Positions 34,004-43,864 are shown, numbered from the stretch's first letter. The stretch is 64,000 nucleotides of DNA from Bog-756 sp049517675 (GCA_049517675.1 JBEKRV010000025.1:73703-137702), one strand, 5' to 3'. Notes: generated from the letters alone by a model not told the origin. A program made the numbers and translations.

Positions 34004-34618
34004 TCAGTCGCGGACGGTGGCGGCCCGCGTGAGGTAGGCCCAGGCCCTGGGACCCGCCCCGTAGTCCTGGTCCATCTCCTCGATGCGGAATCCGGCCTCG
34101 AGTACCAGCGACACGGGGTCCCGGGTGAGGTGGCACCCGTCGGCGATCCGCCGCTGCAAGGGTTCGACCCGGTGCTGGAAGGCGGCCACCTTCGCATCGG
34201 GGGCGAGCCCGTGCTCCAGTACGTGGAACCGGCCGCCGGGCCGCACGATGCGCCGGACCTCGGCCAGCGCCGCCGCGGGGTCGGGGATGGTGCACAGCGC
34301 GAACGTGCACAGCGCCCCGTCGCAGCTGGCGTCGTCGAGGGGGATCGACTGGCCGTCCAGTCCGATCTGTTCGACCGGGACCGAGGAGGCCCTGATCCGG
34401 TGCGACGCCATCCGCCACGCCGTGGCCGAGGGCTCGACGGCCATCACGCCGTGGACGCTGTCCGGGTAGTGGACCATGTTGAACCCCGATCCGAAACCGA
34501 TCTCGACCACCTGTCCGTACAGGCCCGCCGCCGTCCGGGAGCGGAGGTCCGACAGGAGCGACGACCCGCAGGTCAGGGCGATCAACCGGGGAACGACCTG
34601 CTCGCGGTAGAACGCCAC
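34004..34618 (-). CDS. Class I SAM-dependent methyltransferase
   Basis: 204 residues. Motif I is VVEIGFGSGFNMVHYP, followed by VMAVEPSATAWRMA and CDGALCTFALCTIPDPAAAL, in the UbiE/phospholipid-methyltransferase-like group. Substrate unknown. GTG start at 34618, divergent from the MBL-fold gene across about 90 bp that is AT-rich for this genome and contains TGTCA twice, 12 bp apart (34666 and 34678). Confidence 0.85.
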   Translation of the reverse strand: MAFYREQVVPRLIALTCGSSLLSDLRSRTAAGLYGQVVEIGFGSGFNMVHYPDSVHGVMAVEPSATAWRMASHRIRASSVPVEQIGLDGQSIPLDDASCDGALCTFALCTIPDPAAALAEVRRIVRPGGRFHVLEHGLAPDAKVAAFQHRVEPLQRRIADGCHLTRDPVSLVLEAGFRIEEMDQDYGAGPRAWAYLTRAATVRD

Positions 34619-34711
34619 GTGGCCACACTACCGATGGGGGACCCGAATTCCCCTCGACGTGTTATTGTCATAAGATCTGTCACAAGAAGGGCGAGACGGA
34701 GGAGTGTGGCC

Positions 34712-35548
34712 GTGCAGGTGATCATCCTGGGGAGCGGAAGCCCCCTGCCCTCCCCCGACCGTGCCGGTCCGTCCACGCTGGTCCGAACGTCGGTCGGTGA
34801 CCTGCTCTTCGACGCCGGTCGGGGCGTGCTCATGCGGGCGGCGTCGGCGATGTCCGGCCCGGGTGCGTTCCGTGCCCTGTTCCTGACCCACCTCCACAGC
34901 GACCACACCACCGACCTCAACGACGTCATCACCACCCGGTGGGCCGTGTCCTTCACCCCCGACCCGCTCACGGTCATCGGGCCCGTCGGCACGGCCGCCC
35001 TGGTGTCGGCCACCGAGGCGATGCTGGAGTTGGATGTCGGCTACCGGTTGGCCCACCACGACGACCTGACCTGGCGCCCCGGGACCCAGGTCGTCGAGGC
35101 GACCGACGGGCTGGTCTTCGAGGACGGCGACGTCCGGGTGACCGCGGGCCCGACCGATCACGCCCCGGTGCGCCCGACGCTGGGCTTCAGGATCGAGGAC
35201 GGGAGCCGTTCGGTCGTGGTCGCCGGTGACACCGTTCCCTGCGAGGGGCTCGACACCCTGTCCGCGGGAGCGGACGTCCTCGTCCACACCGTGGTGCGCC
35301 GCGACCAGATCGAGGCACTGGGTCTCCCCCGCCTCACCGACGTCCTCGACTACCACTCGGCGGTGGCCGATGCCGCGGCGACCGCCGAGCGCGCCGGCGT
35401 CGGGACACTCGTCCTGACCCACATGGTGCCCGCCGTCCAGCCCGGCGCCGAGCACGAGTGGATCGACCAGGCCCGTGCCGTGTTCACCGGCGACGTCGTC
35501 CTCGCCCACGACCTGGTCACCGTCGAGGCCGGCCCCGCCGGTCAGTAG
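34712..35548 (+). CDS. MBL-fold metal-dependent hydrolase
   Basis: About 278 residues. The metallo-beta-lactamase metal motif is THLHSDHTTD, with further ligands in DHAPVRPTLGF, VVAGDTVPCEG and the terminal LVLTHMVPA. The order resembles RNase Z/arylsulfatase-like members (ILGSGSPLPSPDRAGPS). GGAGG at 34698-34702 favours the GTG at 34712; GTG 34706 is the alternative. A possible -10 (TAAGAT, 34671) lies upstream. Substrate unknown. Confidence 0.87.
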   Translation: MQVIILGSGSPLPSPDRAGPSTLVRTSVGDLLFDAGRGVLMRAASAMSGPGAFRALFLTHLHSDHTTDLNDVITTRWAVSFTPDPLTVIGPVGTAALVSATEAMLELDVGYRLAHHDDLTWRPGTQVVEATDGLVFEDGDVRVTAGPTDHAPVRPTLGFRIEDGSRSVVVAGDTVPCEGLDTLSAGADVLVHTVVRRDQIEALGLPRLTDVLDYHSAVADAAATAERAGVGTLVLTHMVPAVQPGAEHEWIDQARAVFTGDVVLAHDLVTVEAGPAGQ

Positions 35549-35570
35549 GCTCCTGACCTGTGGAACGGCC

Positions 35571-35936
35571 ATGACCGACGACCCGGACGGAGGGGACGCG
35601 GCGGAGTCCGAGCCGGACGCCCGATTCACCTACGCCAACGAACGTACCTTCCTGGCGTGGAACCGGACCGCGCTGGCGCTGATCGCCACGGGGGTGGCCG
35701 CGACCCAGCTCCTCCCCGAGTTCCACATCCACGGTGGGCGTCAGATCCTCGGGATCCCGCTCATCGCACTCGGTGCGCTCGTCGCCCTGACCAGCTTCCG
35801 GCAGTGGAAGGTCAACGAACGGGCCATGCGCCGCCGCGAACCGCTGCCGACGTCGCCGATGACCGCCGTCCTGTCGATCGGGGTCGCCGCCATCGCCATC
35901 ATCGCCATCGTGCTGGTCATCAGGGGAACCAAGTAG
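35571..35936 (+). CDS. DUF202 (YidH-type) membrane protein
   Basis: 121 residues. The motif FTYANERTFLAWNRTALALIATG, then three predicted membrane helices, matches DUF202. It starts 22 nt after the MBL-fold gene and is followed within 12 nt by a second DUF202 gene, so the two probably form an operon and may interact. Function unknown. Confidence 0.85.
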   Translation: MTDDPDGGDAAESEPDARFTYANERTFLAWNRTALALIATGVAATQLLPEFHIHGGRQILGIPLIALGALVALTSFRQWKVNERAMRRREPLPTSPMTAVLSIGVAAIAIIAIVLVIRGTK

Positions 35937-35947
35937 GCGAGCTGCGA

Positions 35948-36292
35948 GTGCCCACGGACCCGGTGCCCGGCCTCGACGGCGAGTGGGACGAGGGACTCGC
36001 CCCCGAGCGCACCCAGCTGGCGTGGGGACGAACCGGGCTGGCCGTGGTCGTCGTCGTCGGCGTGCTCGCCCGCCGGGTGTGGACCCTGAACGGCGCCGTC
36101 GGCGTCGTCGGCCTGGTGATCGTGGCGCTGGGCACGCTCGTCTGGTTGGCCGGGATGCACGAGTCCCACCGGCTCGAGGCGGGGATGGTTCCCCACGGAT
36201 TGACCGGCGACCGGGCGTTCAGGCTGGTCACGGCCGGGACCGTCCTCCTGGCCGCGGGCGGCCTGGTCTTCGGGGCACTCCTGGCGTCCTGA
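35948..36292 (+). CDS. DUF202 membrane protein (second of pair)
   Basis: 114 residues. The LAPERTQLAWGRTGLAVVVV motif and three hydrophobic segments match DUF202. The GTG at 35948 is the first workable start. The sequence is clearly diverged from its neighbour, so the pair is old rather than a recent duplication. Confidence 0.8.
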   Translation: MPTDPVPGLDGEWDEGLAPERTQLAWGRTGLAVVVVVGVLARRVWTLNGAVGVVGLVIVALGTLVWLAGMHESHRLEAGMVPHGLTGDRAFRLVTAGTVLLAAGGLVFGALLAS

Positions 36293-36325
36293 GCGCGCCG
36301 GATCCGAGCGCGCCATCGACGGCGT

Positions 36326-37531
36326 TCAGGCGGCGGACTTCTCGAGGATGTGGACGCCGCAGGCGGACCCGAGTCCGATGACGTGGGTGAGCCCGACGGT
36401 GGCTCCTTCGATCTGCCGTGGCCCAGCCTCGCCACGGAGGTGGGTCGCCACCTCCCAGACGTTGGCGATGCCCGTCGCCCCGATGGGATGGCCCTTGGAC
36501 TCGAGTCCGCCCGACACGTTGACCGGCATGGATCCGTCGCGCCAGGTGGCCCCGGAATTGAAGAAGTCGACGGCGCCCCCCGGCTCGCACAGCATCAGGT
36601 TGTCGTAGTGCACGAGCTCGGCGGTGGCGAAGCAGTCGTGCAGCTCCACCAGGTCGAGGTCGGAGGGGCCGATGCCAGCCTGCTCGTAGGCCTGGGTGGC
36701 GGCATTGCGGGTCAGCGTGTTGACGTCGGGGAGGACCTGGCAGGACTCCTCCCACGGATCGGTGGTCAGGACCGACGCCGCCACCTTGACCGCACGCCGC
36801 CGCTGCTCGAGGGAGAGCGTCCGGAGCTTGGCCCCGCTGACGATCACTGCGGCGGCGGCGCCGTCGCAGTTGGCCGAGCACATGGGCCGGGTGTTCGGGT
36901 AGGCGATCATGACGTCACCCATGATCTCCTCGAGGGTCATCTTCTTGGAGTACGCGGCGAGCGGGTTCAACGTGGAGTGGGTGTGGTTCTTCTCACTGAT
37001 CCGGGCGAAGAGCTCGAAGCTGGTGCCGCCGTGCCGGTACCCGTACTCCATCCCGATCTGGGCGAACACCCCGGGCATGACCTCGGTGCCGATGCGGCCG
37101 TCGACTGGTGCCACGGCCCCGTAGCGGCCGGACGGGGTGAAGGTGTCCGGGCCGTCCTTGCGGGTGCCACCGGACAGCAGGCCGGCTCCGGCCAGCTTCT
37201 CGACGCCGAAGGCGAGGCCCACGTCGGTCTCCCCGGCCTTGATGGCCATCATGGCAACCCGCAGCGCGGTGGCGCCGGTGGCGCACGCGTTGGCCACGTT
37301 GTACACGGGTACACCGGTCTGACCCAGCTGCTTCTGCAGCTGCTGGCCCATGCCGGCGTTCGCCGCCATGAGGCTGCCGGCGACGACGACCCCGATGTCG
37401 GACATGGCGACCCCGCCGTCGGACAGGGCCCCGAGGACCGCCTCCGAGGCCAGGTCGACCATGTCCTTGTCGGGGTGCTTCCCGAACTTGGTCATGTGGA
37501 TCCCGAGGATCCACAGGTCGTCGGATGCCAT
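36326..37531 (-). CDS. Thiolase-family protein (acetyl-CoA acetyltransferase/lipid-transfer type)
   Basis: 401 residues of the SCP-x-type thiolase group. The nucleophile Cys is in YNVANACATGATALR (about residue 86); His is in VELHDCFATAE and GGLESKGHPIGATG. Members cleave or form beta-ketoacyl-CoA, or act as aldolases on steroid side chains with a DUF35 partner. It lies 2 nt downstream of a DUF35 gene, which supports a two-subunit complex. Confidence 0.9.
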   Translation of the reverse strand: MASDDLWILGIHMTKFGKHPDKDMVDLASEAVLGALSDGGVAMSDIGVVVAGSLMAANAGMGQQLQKQLGQTGVPVYNVANACATGATALRVAMMAIKAGETDVGLAFGVEKLAGAGLLSGGTRKDGPDTFTPSGRYGAVAPVDGRIGTEVMPGVFAQIGMEYGYRHGGTSFELFARISEKNHTHSTLNPLAAYSKKMTLEEIMGDVMIAYPNTRPMCSANCDGAAAAVIVSGAKLRTLSLEQRRRAVKVAASVLTTDPWEESCQVLPDVNTLTRNAATQAYEQAGIGPSDLDLVELHDCFATAELVHYDNLMLCEPGGAVDFFNSGATWRDGSMPVNVSGGLESKGHPIGATGIANVWEVATHLRGEAGPRQIEGATVGLTHVIGLGSACGVHILEKSAA

Positions 37532-37533
37532 GG

Positions 37534-37932
37534 TCAGCCCTCCTTGGGTTCGAAGCCGAACCCGATCGCCTCGGTGCCCTCCTCGTCGGTGCCGACGACC
37601 TGGGTGGCCAGCCGGACCGGCATCGCGAGCCGCACGTGCTCAGGATCGGGCGGGACGTTGATCAGATTCGCGCGCACGCTGGTTCCGCCACAGTCGACCA
37701 CTGCGGCGACGAACGGCGTCGGGATGCCCGGAGCCGCGAACGCCACGATGGTGAACGCCCGCACCTCGCCCTCTGTCGGGACGTCGACGGTGGTGAACTC
37801 GGTCAGTCCGCACGAGGCGCAGGCGTTGCGCCGGTCGAAGAAGCGAGCGCCGCACGATGTGCACTCGTGGGCCACCAGGCGCGGGCGGTCGCCCAGTACC
37901 AGGTAGTCGACGAGCGGGATCTGGTTCGCCAT
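37534..37932 (-). CDS. DUF35 OB-fold/zinc-ribbon protein
   Basis: 132 residues. The zinc ribbon CTSCGARFFDRRNACASCG has four Cys in CxxC...CxxC spacing, followed by an OB-fold. Such proteins pair with thiolase-like enzymes, where they bind acyl-CoA and complete the active complex. It lies immediately upstream of the thiolase. Confidence 0.88.
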   Translation of the reverse strand: MANQIPLVDYLVLGDRPRLVAHECTSCGARFFDRRNACASCGLTEFTTVDVPTEGEVRAFTIVAFAAPGIPTPFVAAVVDCGGTSVRANLINVPPDPEHVRLAMPVRLATQVVGTDEEGTEAIGFGFEPKEG

Positions 37933-38077
37933 CTGTTCCCTTCCGGTCGGCGGTCGTGTGCCGCCACCGTAGTGGGCGTGGCGTCGCGGTCGCTACCGCC
38001 ACCGCCACCGCCGGCGCTGCGGTGGGCTACCTTCTGCCGATGGCCCGGCGCGGGCGCCGGACCGGATCGGAGGACCG

Positions 38078-38536
38078 ATGATCGAGCAGGTGGTCGACCG
38101 GTGGCACCGGCATCTGCGGGGCGAACTGCCCGGCGGGCTCGACGTCCTGCTCGACGACGACGTCATCTTCTACTCGCCCATCGTGTACACCCCTCAACGG
38201 GGGAAGGCCGTCACCTCCCTGTACCTGCAGGCGGCCGCCCAGGCCCTGCCCGGCGACGGGCCGACCGGTTCCGGCGACACCGGCGACGGTGACGACGCCC
38301 CGCTCGGCGGCTCCTCGGCGTTCCGCTACACCAAGAAGGTGCTGGCCGGCGACACCGCCGTCCTCGAATTCGAGACCACCGTCGAGGGGACCTACGTCAA
38401 CGGGGTCGATATCATCCGGTGCAACGACGCCGGACGCATCGTCGAGTTCCGGGTGATGATCCGGCCCCTCCAGGCGGTCGACGCGGTCCACCGGCAGATG
38501 CGGGAGACGCTCGAGCGGATGAAGCCGGCCGACTGA
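38078..38536 (+). CDS. NTF2/SnoaL-like protein
   Basis: 152 residues. It has the NTF2-like pattern: helix (IEQVVDRWHRHLR), DDDVIFYSPIVYTPQRG, and a late sheet with TVEGTYVNGVDIIRCNDAGRI. An acidic, Gly-rich insert (GDGPTGSGDTGDGDD) lies mid-protein. It could bind a small hydrophobic ligand or act as an isomerase. Divergent from the thiolase/DUF35 pair, so shared control is possible. Confidence 0.75.
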   Translation: MIEQVVDRWHRHLRGELPGGLDVLLDDDVIFYSPIVYTPQRGKAVTSLYLQAAAQALPGDGPTGSGDTGDGDDAPLGGSSAFRYTKKVLAGDTAVLEFETTVEGTYVNGVDIIRCNDAGRIVEFRVMIRPLQAVDAVHRQMRETLERMKPAD

Positions 38537-38588
38537 GCCCCGTCGGGGGCGCCGGTCGGCGGGATCGGCCCGGTCGTACACTGGAGGC

Positions 38589-38933
38589 GTGTATTACGGA
38601 CACAACTCCTGGGTGGCGATCGTCGTCCTGGTCGCGATGGTGGTCGTGCGCATGCTCTCCTCGAGGCGTCGGAGGGGCGGGCGTCCCCGCGACTACCGGC
38701 CGGGAGCGCCGGGCTTCGCCGCCCCCGCCCCCGCCCCCGCCCGTACCGGCCCGTCCGGGTCGGTGGGACCGACCCCGTCCTCGTTCACCGGAACCGTTCC
38801 CGGATGGTTCGTCGATCCGTTCGCTCGCCACGAGCAGCGCTACTGGTCGGGCACGGGCTGGACGGAGCACGTCCTCGACGGCGGGACGCCGACCCTCGAC
38901 CCACCACCGCCGCCCCGCCGCCCCGCCGACTGA
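38589..38933 (+). CDS. DUF2510 membrane-anchored protein
   Basis: 114 residues. An N-terminal membrane helix (WVAIVVLVAMVVVRML), a basic stretch, a Pro/Ala-rich linker and a C-terminal DUF2510 domain (PGWFVDPFARHEQRYWSGTGW). DUF2510 is a short Trp-rich motif found in actinobacterial membrane proteins; role unknown. GTG start. Confidence 0.8.
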   Translation: MYYGHNSWVAIVVLVAMVVVRMLSSRRRRGGRPRDYRPGAPGFAAPAPAPARTGPSGSVGPTPSSFTGTVPGWFVDPFARHEQRYWSGTGWTEHVLDGGTPTLDPPPPPRRPAD

Positions 38934-38944
38934 GCAGCCCCGGT

Positions 38945-39601
38945 TCAGGTGGCCAGGATCCAGATGCTGCTGGCGATCAGCCACGAGCCCACCACGACGG
39001 CGATGCCGATGACGACCTGGTCGGTGTGGCCGGTGACCCAGGACCGGGCGTCGACCAGCCTGGCCTGGGCCCGGTCCGGCCGGATGAGGGCGTAGATCTC
39101 GACGGACAGGTAGATCCCGACCGAGAGCAGACAGAAGAGGACGAGGGCGAGCGAGCTCTGCCACGAGGTCAGTTCTGCGTCGGCGATGAACGCCACACCG
39201 GCCGCCACCAGGCCCCACGGCTGGACGAGGACGGCGAGCACCAGTGCGAACAGCGGGGACATGCTGTCGACGCGGGCCTGCCACTTGGGAGGGTCCATCG
39301 GTCCCTTCGGGCGGCCCGTGCGCCGCCTCCGCCGGACGGCGAGGGCGAGGAGGGCGACGCCGATGGCGATCTTGGCCGCCAGGATCCCGTCGGAGGGCTC
39401 GGTGCCCGGTCGGGGTGGGCGGTTGCCGGTGGCCACCAGCGTCAGGGCAACGACGGCGGCAAGGGAGAGGACCCAGCCGACGATGAAGGCGGCAGCTTTG
39501 CGGACTCCCCTCTCCGAGGCCAGGACCAGGGCGAATGCGGTGAAGGGGATGGGCTCCAGCGATATGGCGATCCCGATGACGACGAGGTCGAGGACGAGCA
39601 T
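38945..39601 (-). CDS. GAP-family (sulfolipid-addressing-like) six-helix membrane protein
   Basis: 218 residues with about six predicted membrane helices. The start (LDLVVIGIAISLEPIPFTAFALVL) and SERGVRKAAAFIVGWVLSL resemble the GAP/Sap family of actinobacteria, one member of which is linked to glycolipid export in mycobacteria. It is followed at 39682 by a membrane acyltransferase on the same strand, which supports a lipid or glycan surface role by inference. Confidence 0.75.
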   Translation of the reverse strand: MLVLDLVVIGIAISLEPIPFTAFALVLASERGVRKAAAFIVGWVLSLAAVVALTLVATGNRPPRPGTEPSDGILAAKIAIGVALLALAVRRRRRTGRPKGPMDPPKWQARVDSMSPLFALVLAVLVQPWGLVAAGVAFIADAELTSWQSSLALVLFCLLSVGIYLSVEIYALIRPDRAQARLVDARSWVTGHTDQVVIGIAVVVGSWLIASSIWILAT

Positions 39602-39681
39602 CAGGCCGTTCGGGCGGCCGGGGGATCGAGCGGCACCGGGTGCTCCTGTCGACGGAGGTTCCCCGGCAGCGTAGACCGGGC

Positions 39682-41835
39682 TCAGCCCGTCGAAGCGGTG
39701 GACGAGGAGCTGGTGGGCGTACCGAGCGGCGGGTAGGCCGGCAGGTCGATCGATTCGGACAGGACCGTGGACAGTGCGATCGAGTAGTCGGCCGTGATGT
39801 GGAAGCCGTCCCAATAGGGCAGGTACTGACCGATGACGTCGGTGCAGGTCGCCGAGCAGAACCACGGGACGGTGTCGATGTAGCGGGCCCCGGTCCGGAT
39901 CGTGGCCCGACGCTCGGCGGCATCGTGTTCCACGTCGTACGGCAGGTCCGGACCCGAGCAGCGTTGGACGTCGTCGGGGTTGAGGGAGAGGCACCCGGGG
40001 CCGGCGCCGTCGAACTGGGGGATGTTCCCGAGGACGAGGACCCGGCTGGACGGCACCGGCAGGGACCGGATCAGCTTGACCGTGGCCGCCTCCCAGACGC
40101 TCTCCGGGTACTTGGAACGACCCAGCCCGAGGTCGGCCTCCTGGGTGACGATGACCAGGTCCGGGTGGAGCGCGTCGATCCTGGCCAGGGCGAACCGGTG
40201 CCACTCGTCGCACTGGGCGAACCGGGCACCCGGCGTGGCGGAGCCGGGCGGGGCGGGGAAGGCGAGCCCGATGGCCGGGCAGTCCCCCTTGGCGAGGATG
40301 GCGACCCTCCACCTCGACAGCAGGCCGATGAGGTTGATGGCGTCGAACCACATCGCCGCGTGGGAGTCACCGTAGACGACGAGGGTCCGCTTCCCCCGGG
40401 GGTCCCCGAAGGTGCACGCCGGAACCGACGTCTGGGCGTACTTGGGCCAGCACGACGACGGAGGCCCGCCCCAGTTGGCTCGGACCTGGTCGAGCGCGGG
40501 TCGCAGGTCGGGCGGCAGCGTGTGGATCAGGGCCGCGCTCTCGACCAGGCGGGTCAGTTCGCGGGGCGTGAGGGGCGCGGGCGGTCCCGCCCGCCCGTGC
40601 CCCGTCGAGGACGCCGCCCCGGAGACGTCCAGCGCGACGGTGGCGACGACCAGGGACGTGGCCACGAGAACGGCTCCCAGTCCGATCGACAGCCAGCGCC
40701 GCCGGGACAGGGCCCGGGAGTGGCGGACCGGGTTCTCGACGCAGACGTGGGTGGCGACCGCGGCGACCAGCGCCACGGCCAACCACGGGATGTTCCGGTG
40801 GAAGGGGAGTGCGTTCTGTCCGGCCTCCTCGGCGGCGATGATCAGGATGGGCCAGTGCCAGAGGTAGAGGGAGTAGGACAGGCGTCCGAACCACTGCAAC
40901 GGAGCGATCCGCAGGACCCGCTCGGCCGCCCACGACGGCACCGGCGTCCCACCGGCGATCACCAGGGCGGTCCCGACGACCGGGATGATCACGAGCGTCC
41001 CCGGGTACTGCGAAGCGGAGGAGTAGGTCACGGCGGCGAACCCGATCGCCGCCAGTCCGAGCCAGGTCATCGCCGTGGCCACCGTGCGCGGCAGCCTCAG
41101 GAGGGCCGGAGTCGCTGCGGCCACCAGCGCACCCAGCGCCAGCTCCCATGCCCGGGTCAGGGGGGAGAAGTAGGCGCCGTTCGGGTTCGTCGCCGTCTGG
41201 GCGGCCGAGATCACGAGCGACATGGCGATGATCGGGATCAGCGTGGCGATCAGTCGCGCCCGCAGCGAGACGGTCGACCGGAGCGATGCGACGACCAGGA
41301 AGATCGCCGGGTACACCAGGTAGAACTGCTCCTCGACGGCCAGGGACCAGAAGTTCTGCAGCGGGGAAGGGGGAAGCGTCGCGTTGAGGTAGCTGGTGGC
41401 CGTGTCGGCGAAGTGGAAGTTGGCGAGGAACACCGCGGTCCACCGTGCCGTCACCGCGGTCGGGTCCCCGTAGACGACGCCGAGCACCAGGTAGGTGAGG
41501 ACGACGGTGGACACGATGACCAGGGTGGCGGCGGGAAGGATGCGGCGCACCCGGCGGCTGTAGAACGCGACGAGGGAGGTCGCGCCGGTGGAGGTGCGCT
41601 CGCGGAGCAGCAGCCCGGTGATCACGAAGCCGGAGATGACGAAGAAGACGTCGACGCCGACGTAGCCGCCACCGAGTCCGGGGAGGCCGGCGTGGTACAG
41701 GACGACCAGCAGTACGGCGACGGCCCGGAGTCCTTCGACGTCGGGGCGGAACCTCCGGTCGCCCGGCGCGGTTCCTGCCTCGTCGGCGGTGCCTGCTTCC
41801 GGCGCCGTAGCCGGACCGTCGGTCACCGTACTCAT
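39682..41835 (-). CDS. OafA/YrhL-type membrane acyltransferase with C-terminal SGNH-like domain
   Basis: 717 residues. An N-terminal acyltransferase-3 domain with about ten membrane helices contains the signature RFRPDVEGLRAVAVLLVVLYH and GVDVFFVISGFVITGLLL. After about residue 450 the protein leaves the membrane and has an SGNH-like part (VVYGDSHAAMW; late DGFHITADYS with His). This architecture usually O-acetylates cell-surface polysaccharides or peptidoglycan. The ATG at 41835 is chosen by homology. Confidence 0.92.
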   Translation of the reverse strand: MSTVTDGPATAPEAGTADEAGTAPGDRRFRPDVEGLRAVAVLLVVLYHAGLPGLGGGYVGVDVFFVISGFVITGLLLRERTSTGATSLVAFYSRRVRRILPAATLVIVSTVVLTYLVLGVVYGDPTAVTARWTAVFLANFHFADTATSYLNATLPPSPLQNFWSLAVEEQFYLVYPAIFLVVASLRSTVSLRARLIATLIPIIAMSLVISAAQTATNPNGAYFSPLTRAWELALGALVAAATPALLRLPRTVATAMTWLGLAAIGFAAVTYSSASQYPGTLVIIPVVGTALVIAGGTPVPSWAAERVLRIAPLQWFGRLSYSLYLWHWPILIIAAEEAGQNALPFHRNIPWLAVALVAAVATHVCVENPVRHSRALSRRRWLSIGLGAVLVATSLVVATVALDVSGAASSTGHGRAGPPAPLTPRELTRLVESAALIHTLPPDLRPALDQVRANWGGPPSSCWPKYAQTSVPACTFGDPRGKRTLVVYGDSHAAMWFDAINLIGLLSRWRVAILAKGDCPAIGLAFPAPPGSATPGARFAQCDEWHRFALARIDALHPDLVIVTQEADLGLGRSKYPESVWEAATVKLIRSLPVPSSRVLVLGNIPQFDGAGPGCLSLNPDDVQRCSGPDLPYDVEHDAAERRATIRTGARYIDTVPWFCSATCTDVIGQYLPYWDGFHITADYSIALSTVLSESIDLPAYPPLGTPTSSSSTASTG

Positions 41836-41954
41836 GGCCTGGTCTGTCCCCCGCTCCGTTCCGGGTCTCCCCGGAGGCACCGCGACGTACCGTATCGGAC
41901 TGCCGGGACATCCTAGGTGGGGCCCGACACCGTCCGGGGGGTCGGGCCCGGTGG

Positions 41955-43778
41955 TCAGGTGGGGGCAGGCGGCCCCGTGAACACCACGCCCTCGAACTCC
42001 CCCGACTCCCGCCACGCCTCGGTCAGCCGGAAGAACGCCATCGAGCCCTTCCCGTACGACGCGGTCCACGGGGGTCCGTCGAGGGGCCGACCCTCGTTGT
42101 TGTAGTAGCCGGGGGTGCAGTCGCTTCCCCCGATGCCACCGGTCCCGTTGACGGCGTGGGTCACGATCTGGTCAGCCCAGGCGTCCTCGGCGGCGCGTGT
42201 GGCCTCGATCGTCGAGAGTCCCTGCTCCTCCATGTGGGACACGATGGCGGCGACATGGCGCGACGATTCGTCGAGCAGCTGGGTGTAGTTGGCCGTCCAC
42301 GCCCCCTGCGCTTGACCGAGGATGAACAGGTTGGGGTAGCCATGGGTGACCAGTCCGTGCAGCGTCCGCATGCCCCCGTCGTCCCACTTCTCGGTCAGGG
42401 TGCGGCCGTCGCGGCCCCGCACGGCGAAGCCGGCGCGTCGCTCGTAGCCGGTTCCCACTTCGAATCCGGTGGCATAGACGATGCAGTCGACGTCGTAGTG
42501 CACGCCCCCGGCCACCACCCCGGTGCGGGTGATCCGCTCGACGCCGGCGCCGTCGGTGTCGACGAGCGTCACGTTCTCCCTGTTGAAGGTGGAGAGGTAC
42601 TCGTCGTGGAAGCACGGCCGCTTGCAGAACATCTTGTAGTAGGGCTTGAGGGCCTCGGCGACGGAAGGGTCGTCGACCAGGGCGTCCACCCGGGCCCGGA
42701 TCTCCTCCATCTTCTCGAAGTTGGCGAGCTCGAGGACCTCCTCGAAGGGCCGGTCGAGGGCGCCCGCCCTGCCGTTGCGGAAGATCTCCATCATCTTGCC
42801 GATCAGCGCCGTCCACCCGTCGTCCACCAGGTCGACCTCCTGGGGCACGCCGGAGACCAGGGCGTTGAAGTTGCGGACCCGCTCCTCCTGCCAACCCGGG
42901 CCGAGCCCGGCGGCCCACTCGGGGTCGGTCGGGCGATTGCCCCGGACGTCGATGGAGGAGGGGGTGCGCTGGAACACGTAGAGGTGGCCGGCCGCCTGGC
43001 CGAGGTGGGGGACGATCTGCACCGCGGTGGCACCGGTCCCGATCACGGCGACCCGCACGCCCGCCAGGCGGTCGAGTCCGCCCTCCGGTCCGCCCCCGGT
43101 GTATGCGTAGTCCCACCTGCTCGTGTGGAAGGCGTGACCTCCGAACTCCCCGATCCCGTCGACACCGGGCAGCTTGGGCCGGTGCAGGGGACCGGTCGCC
43201 GACACTACGAAGCGGGCCAGGAACCGGTCGCCCCGATCGGTCCGGACCGTCCAACGGCCGACCTCGTCGTCCCAATCCATCGTCGTCACCTCGGTGCCGA
43301 GCACGGCGGGACCGGACAACCCGTAGTGATCGGCGATCCGCTGGGCGTGGGCGAGGATCTCGGGGGCCCGGGCGTAGCGCTCCGTCGGGACGACCCCGAG
43401 CTCCTCCAGGAGCGGCATGTAGATGTACGACTCGATGTCGCACTGGGCGCCCGGGTACTGGTTCCAGTACCAGGTCCCCCCGATGCGGCCGCCCTTCTCC
43501 ACGATCCGGACGCGGTCCAGGCCCGTCCCCCGCAGTCGGGCGCCGGCCAACAGTCCACCGAATCCGCCGCCGACGATCAGCGCATCGACCTCCTCGTCGA
43601 AGGGTGGGCGGTCGGGCCGGGTGGCGAACGGGTCGCGTGCGAACCCGGCCAGCCGGCCGGCGACCTCGAGGTACTGGTCCTTGCCGTCCGGCCGGAGCCG
43701 CTTGGCACGTTCCTCGGCGTAGCGGCGGCGCAGCGCGTCGGGGTCGAAGGCCAGGTCGGGCGCAACCGGGTCAGCCAT
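41955..43778 (-). CDS. FAD-dependent Baeyer-Villiger-type monooxygenase
   Basis: 607 residues. Two Rossmann motifs (GGGFGGLLAGARL and GTGATAVQIVPHL) flank the BVMO fingerprint, visible as FGGHAFHTSRW. The NQYPGAQCDIESYIYMP block matches cyclohexanone- and steroid-monooxygenase-like enzymes. It would insert oxygen next to a ketone using NADPH and O2. Divergent from the SRPBCC gene (86 bp). No hydrolase is directly adjacent, although an amidase and esterase-like genes occur elsewhere. Confidence 0.93.
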   Translation of the reverse strand: MADPVAPDLAFDPDALRRRYAEERAKRLRPDGKDQYLEVAGRLAGFARDPFATRPDRPPFDEEVDALIVGGGFGGLLAGARLRGTGLDRVRIVEKGGRIGGTWYWNQYPGAQCDIESYIYMPLLEELGVVPTERYARAPEILAHAQRIADHYGLSGPAVLGTEVTTMDWDDEVGRWTVRTDRGDRFLARFVVSATGPLHRPKLPGVDGIGEFGGHAFHTSRWDYAYTGGGPEGGLDRLAGVRVAVIGTGATAVQIVPHLGQAAGHLYVFQRTPSSIDVRGNRPTDPEWAAGLGPGWQEERVRNFNALVSGVPQEVDLVDDGWTALIGKMMEIFRNGRAGALDRPFEEVLELANFEKMEEIRARVDALVDDPSVAEALKPYYKMFCKRPCFHDEYLSTFNRENVTLVDTDGAGVERITRTGVVAGGVHYDVDCIVYATGFEVGTGYERRAGFAVRGRDGRTLTEKWDDGGMRTLHGLVTHGYPNLFILGQAQGAWTANYTQLLDESSRHVAAIVSHMEEQGLSTIEATRAAEDAWADQIVTHAVNGTGGIGGSDCTPGYYNNEGRPLDGPPWTASYGKGSMAFFRLTEAWRESGEFEGVVFTGPPAPT

Positions 43779-43864
43779 CCCCGGAGTCTACGGCCGCGGG
43801 TTCCGCGGGACCGTGGCCGGGGCCGGAAACAGGCCCGACGGACGTGGGTGGGTAGTGTGCCCGC

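Noticed and set aside
34666..34685. TGTCA repeats between the methyltransferase and the MBL-fold gene as a firm operator
   Set aside because: Only two 5-bp matches at a 12-bp spacing, and no good -35 pairs with TAAGAT. Too weak for a separate feature.
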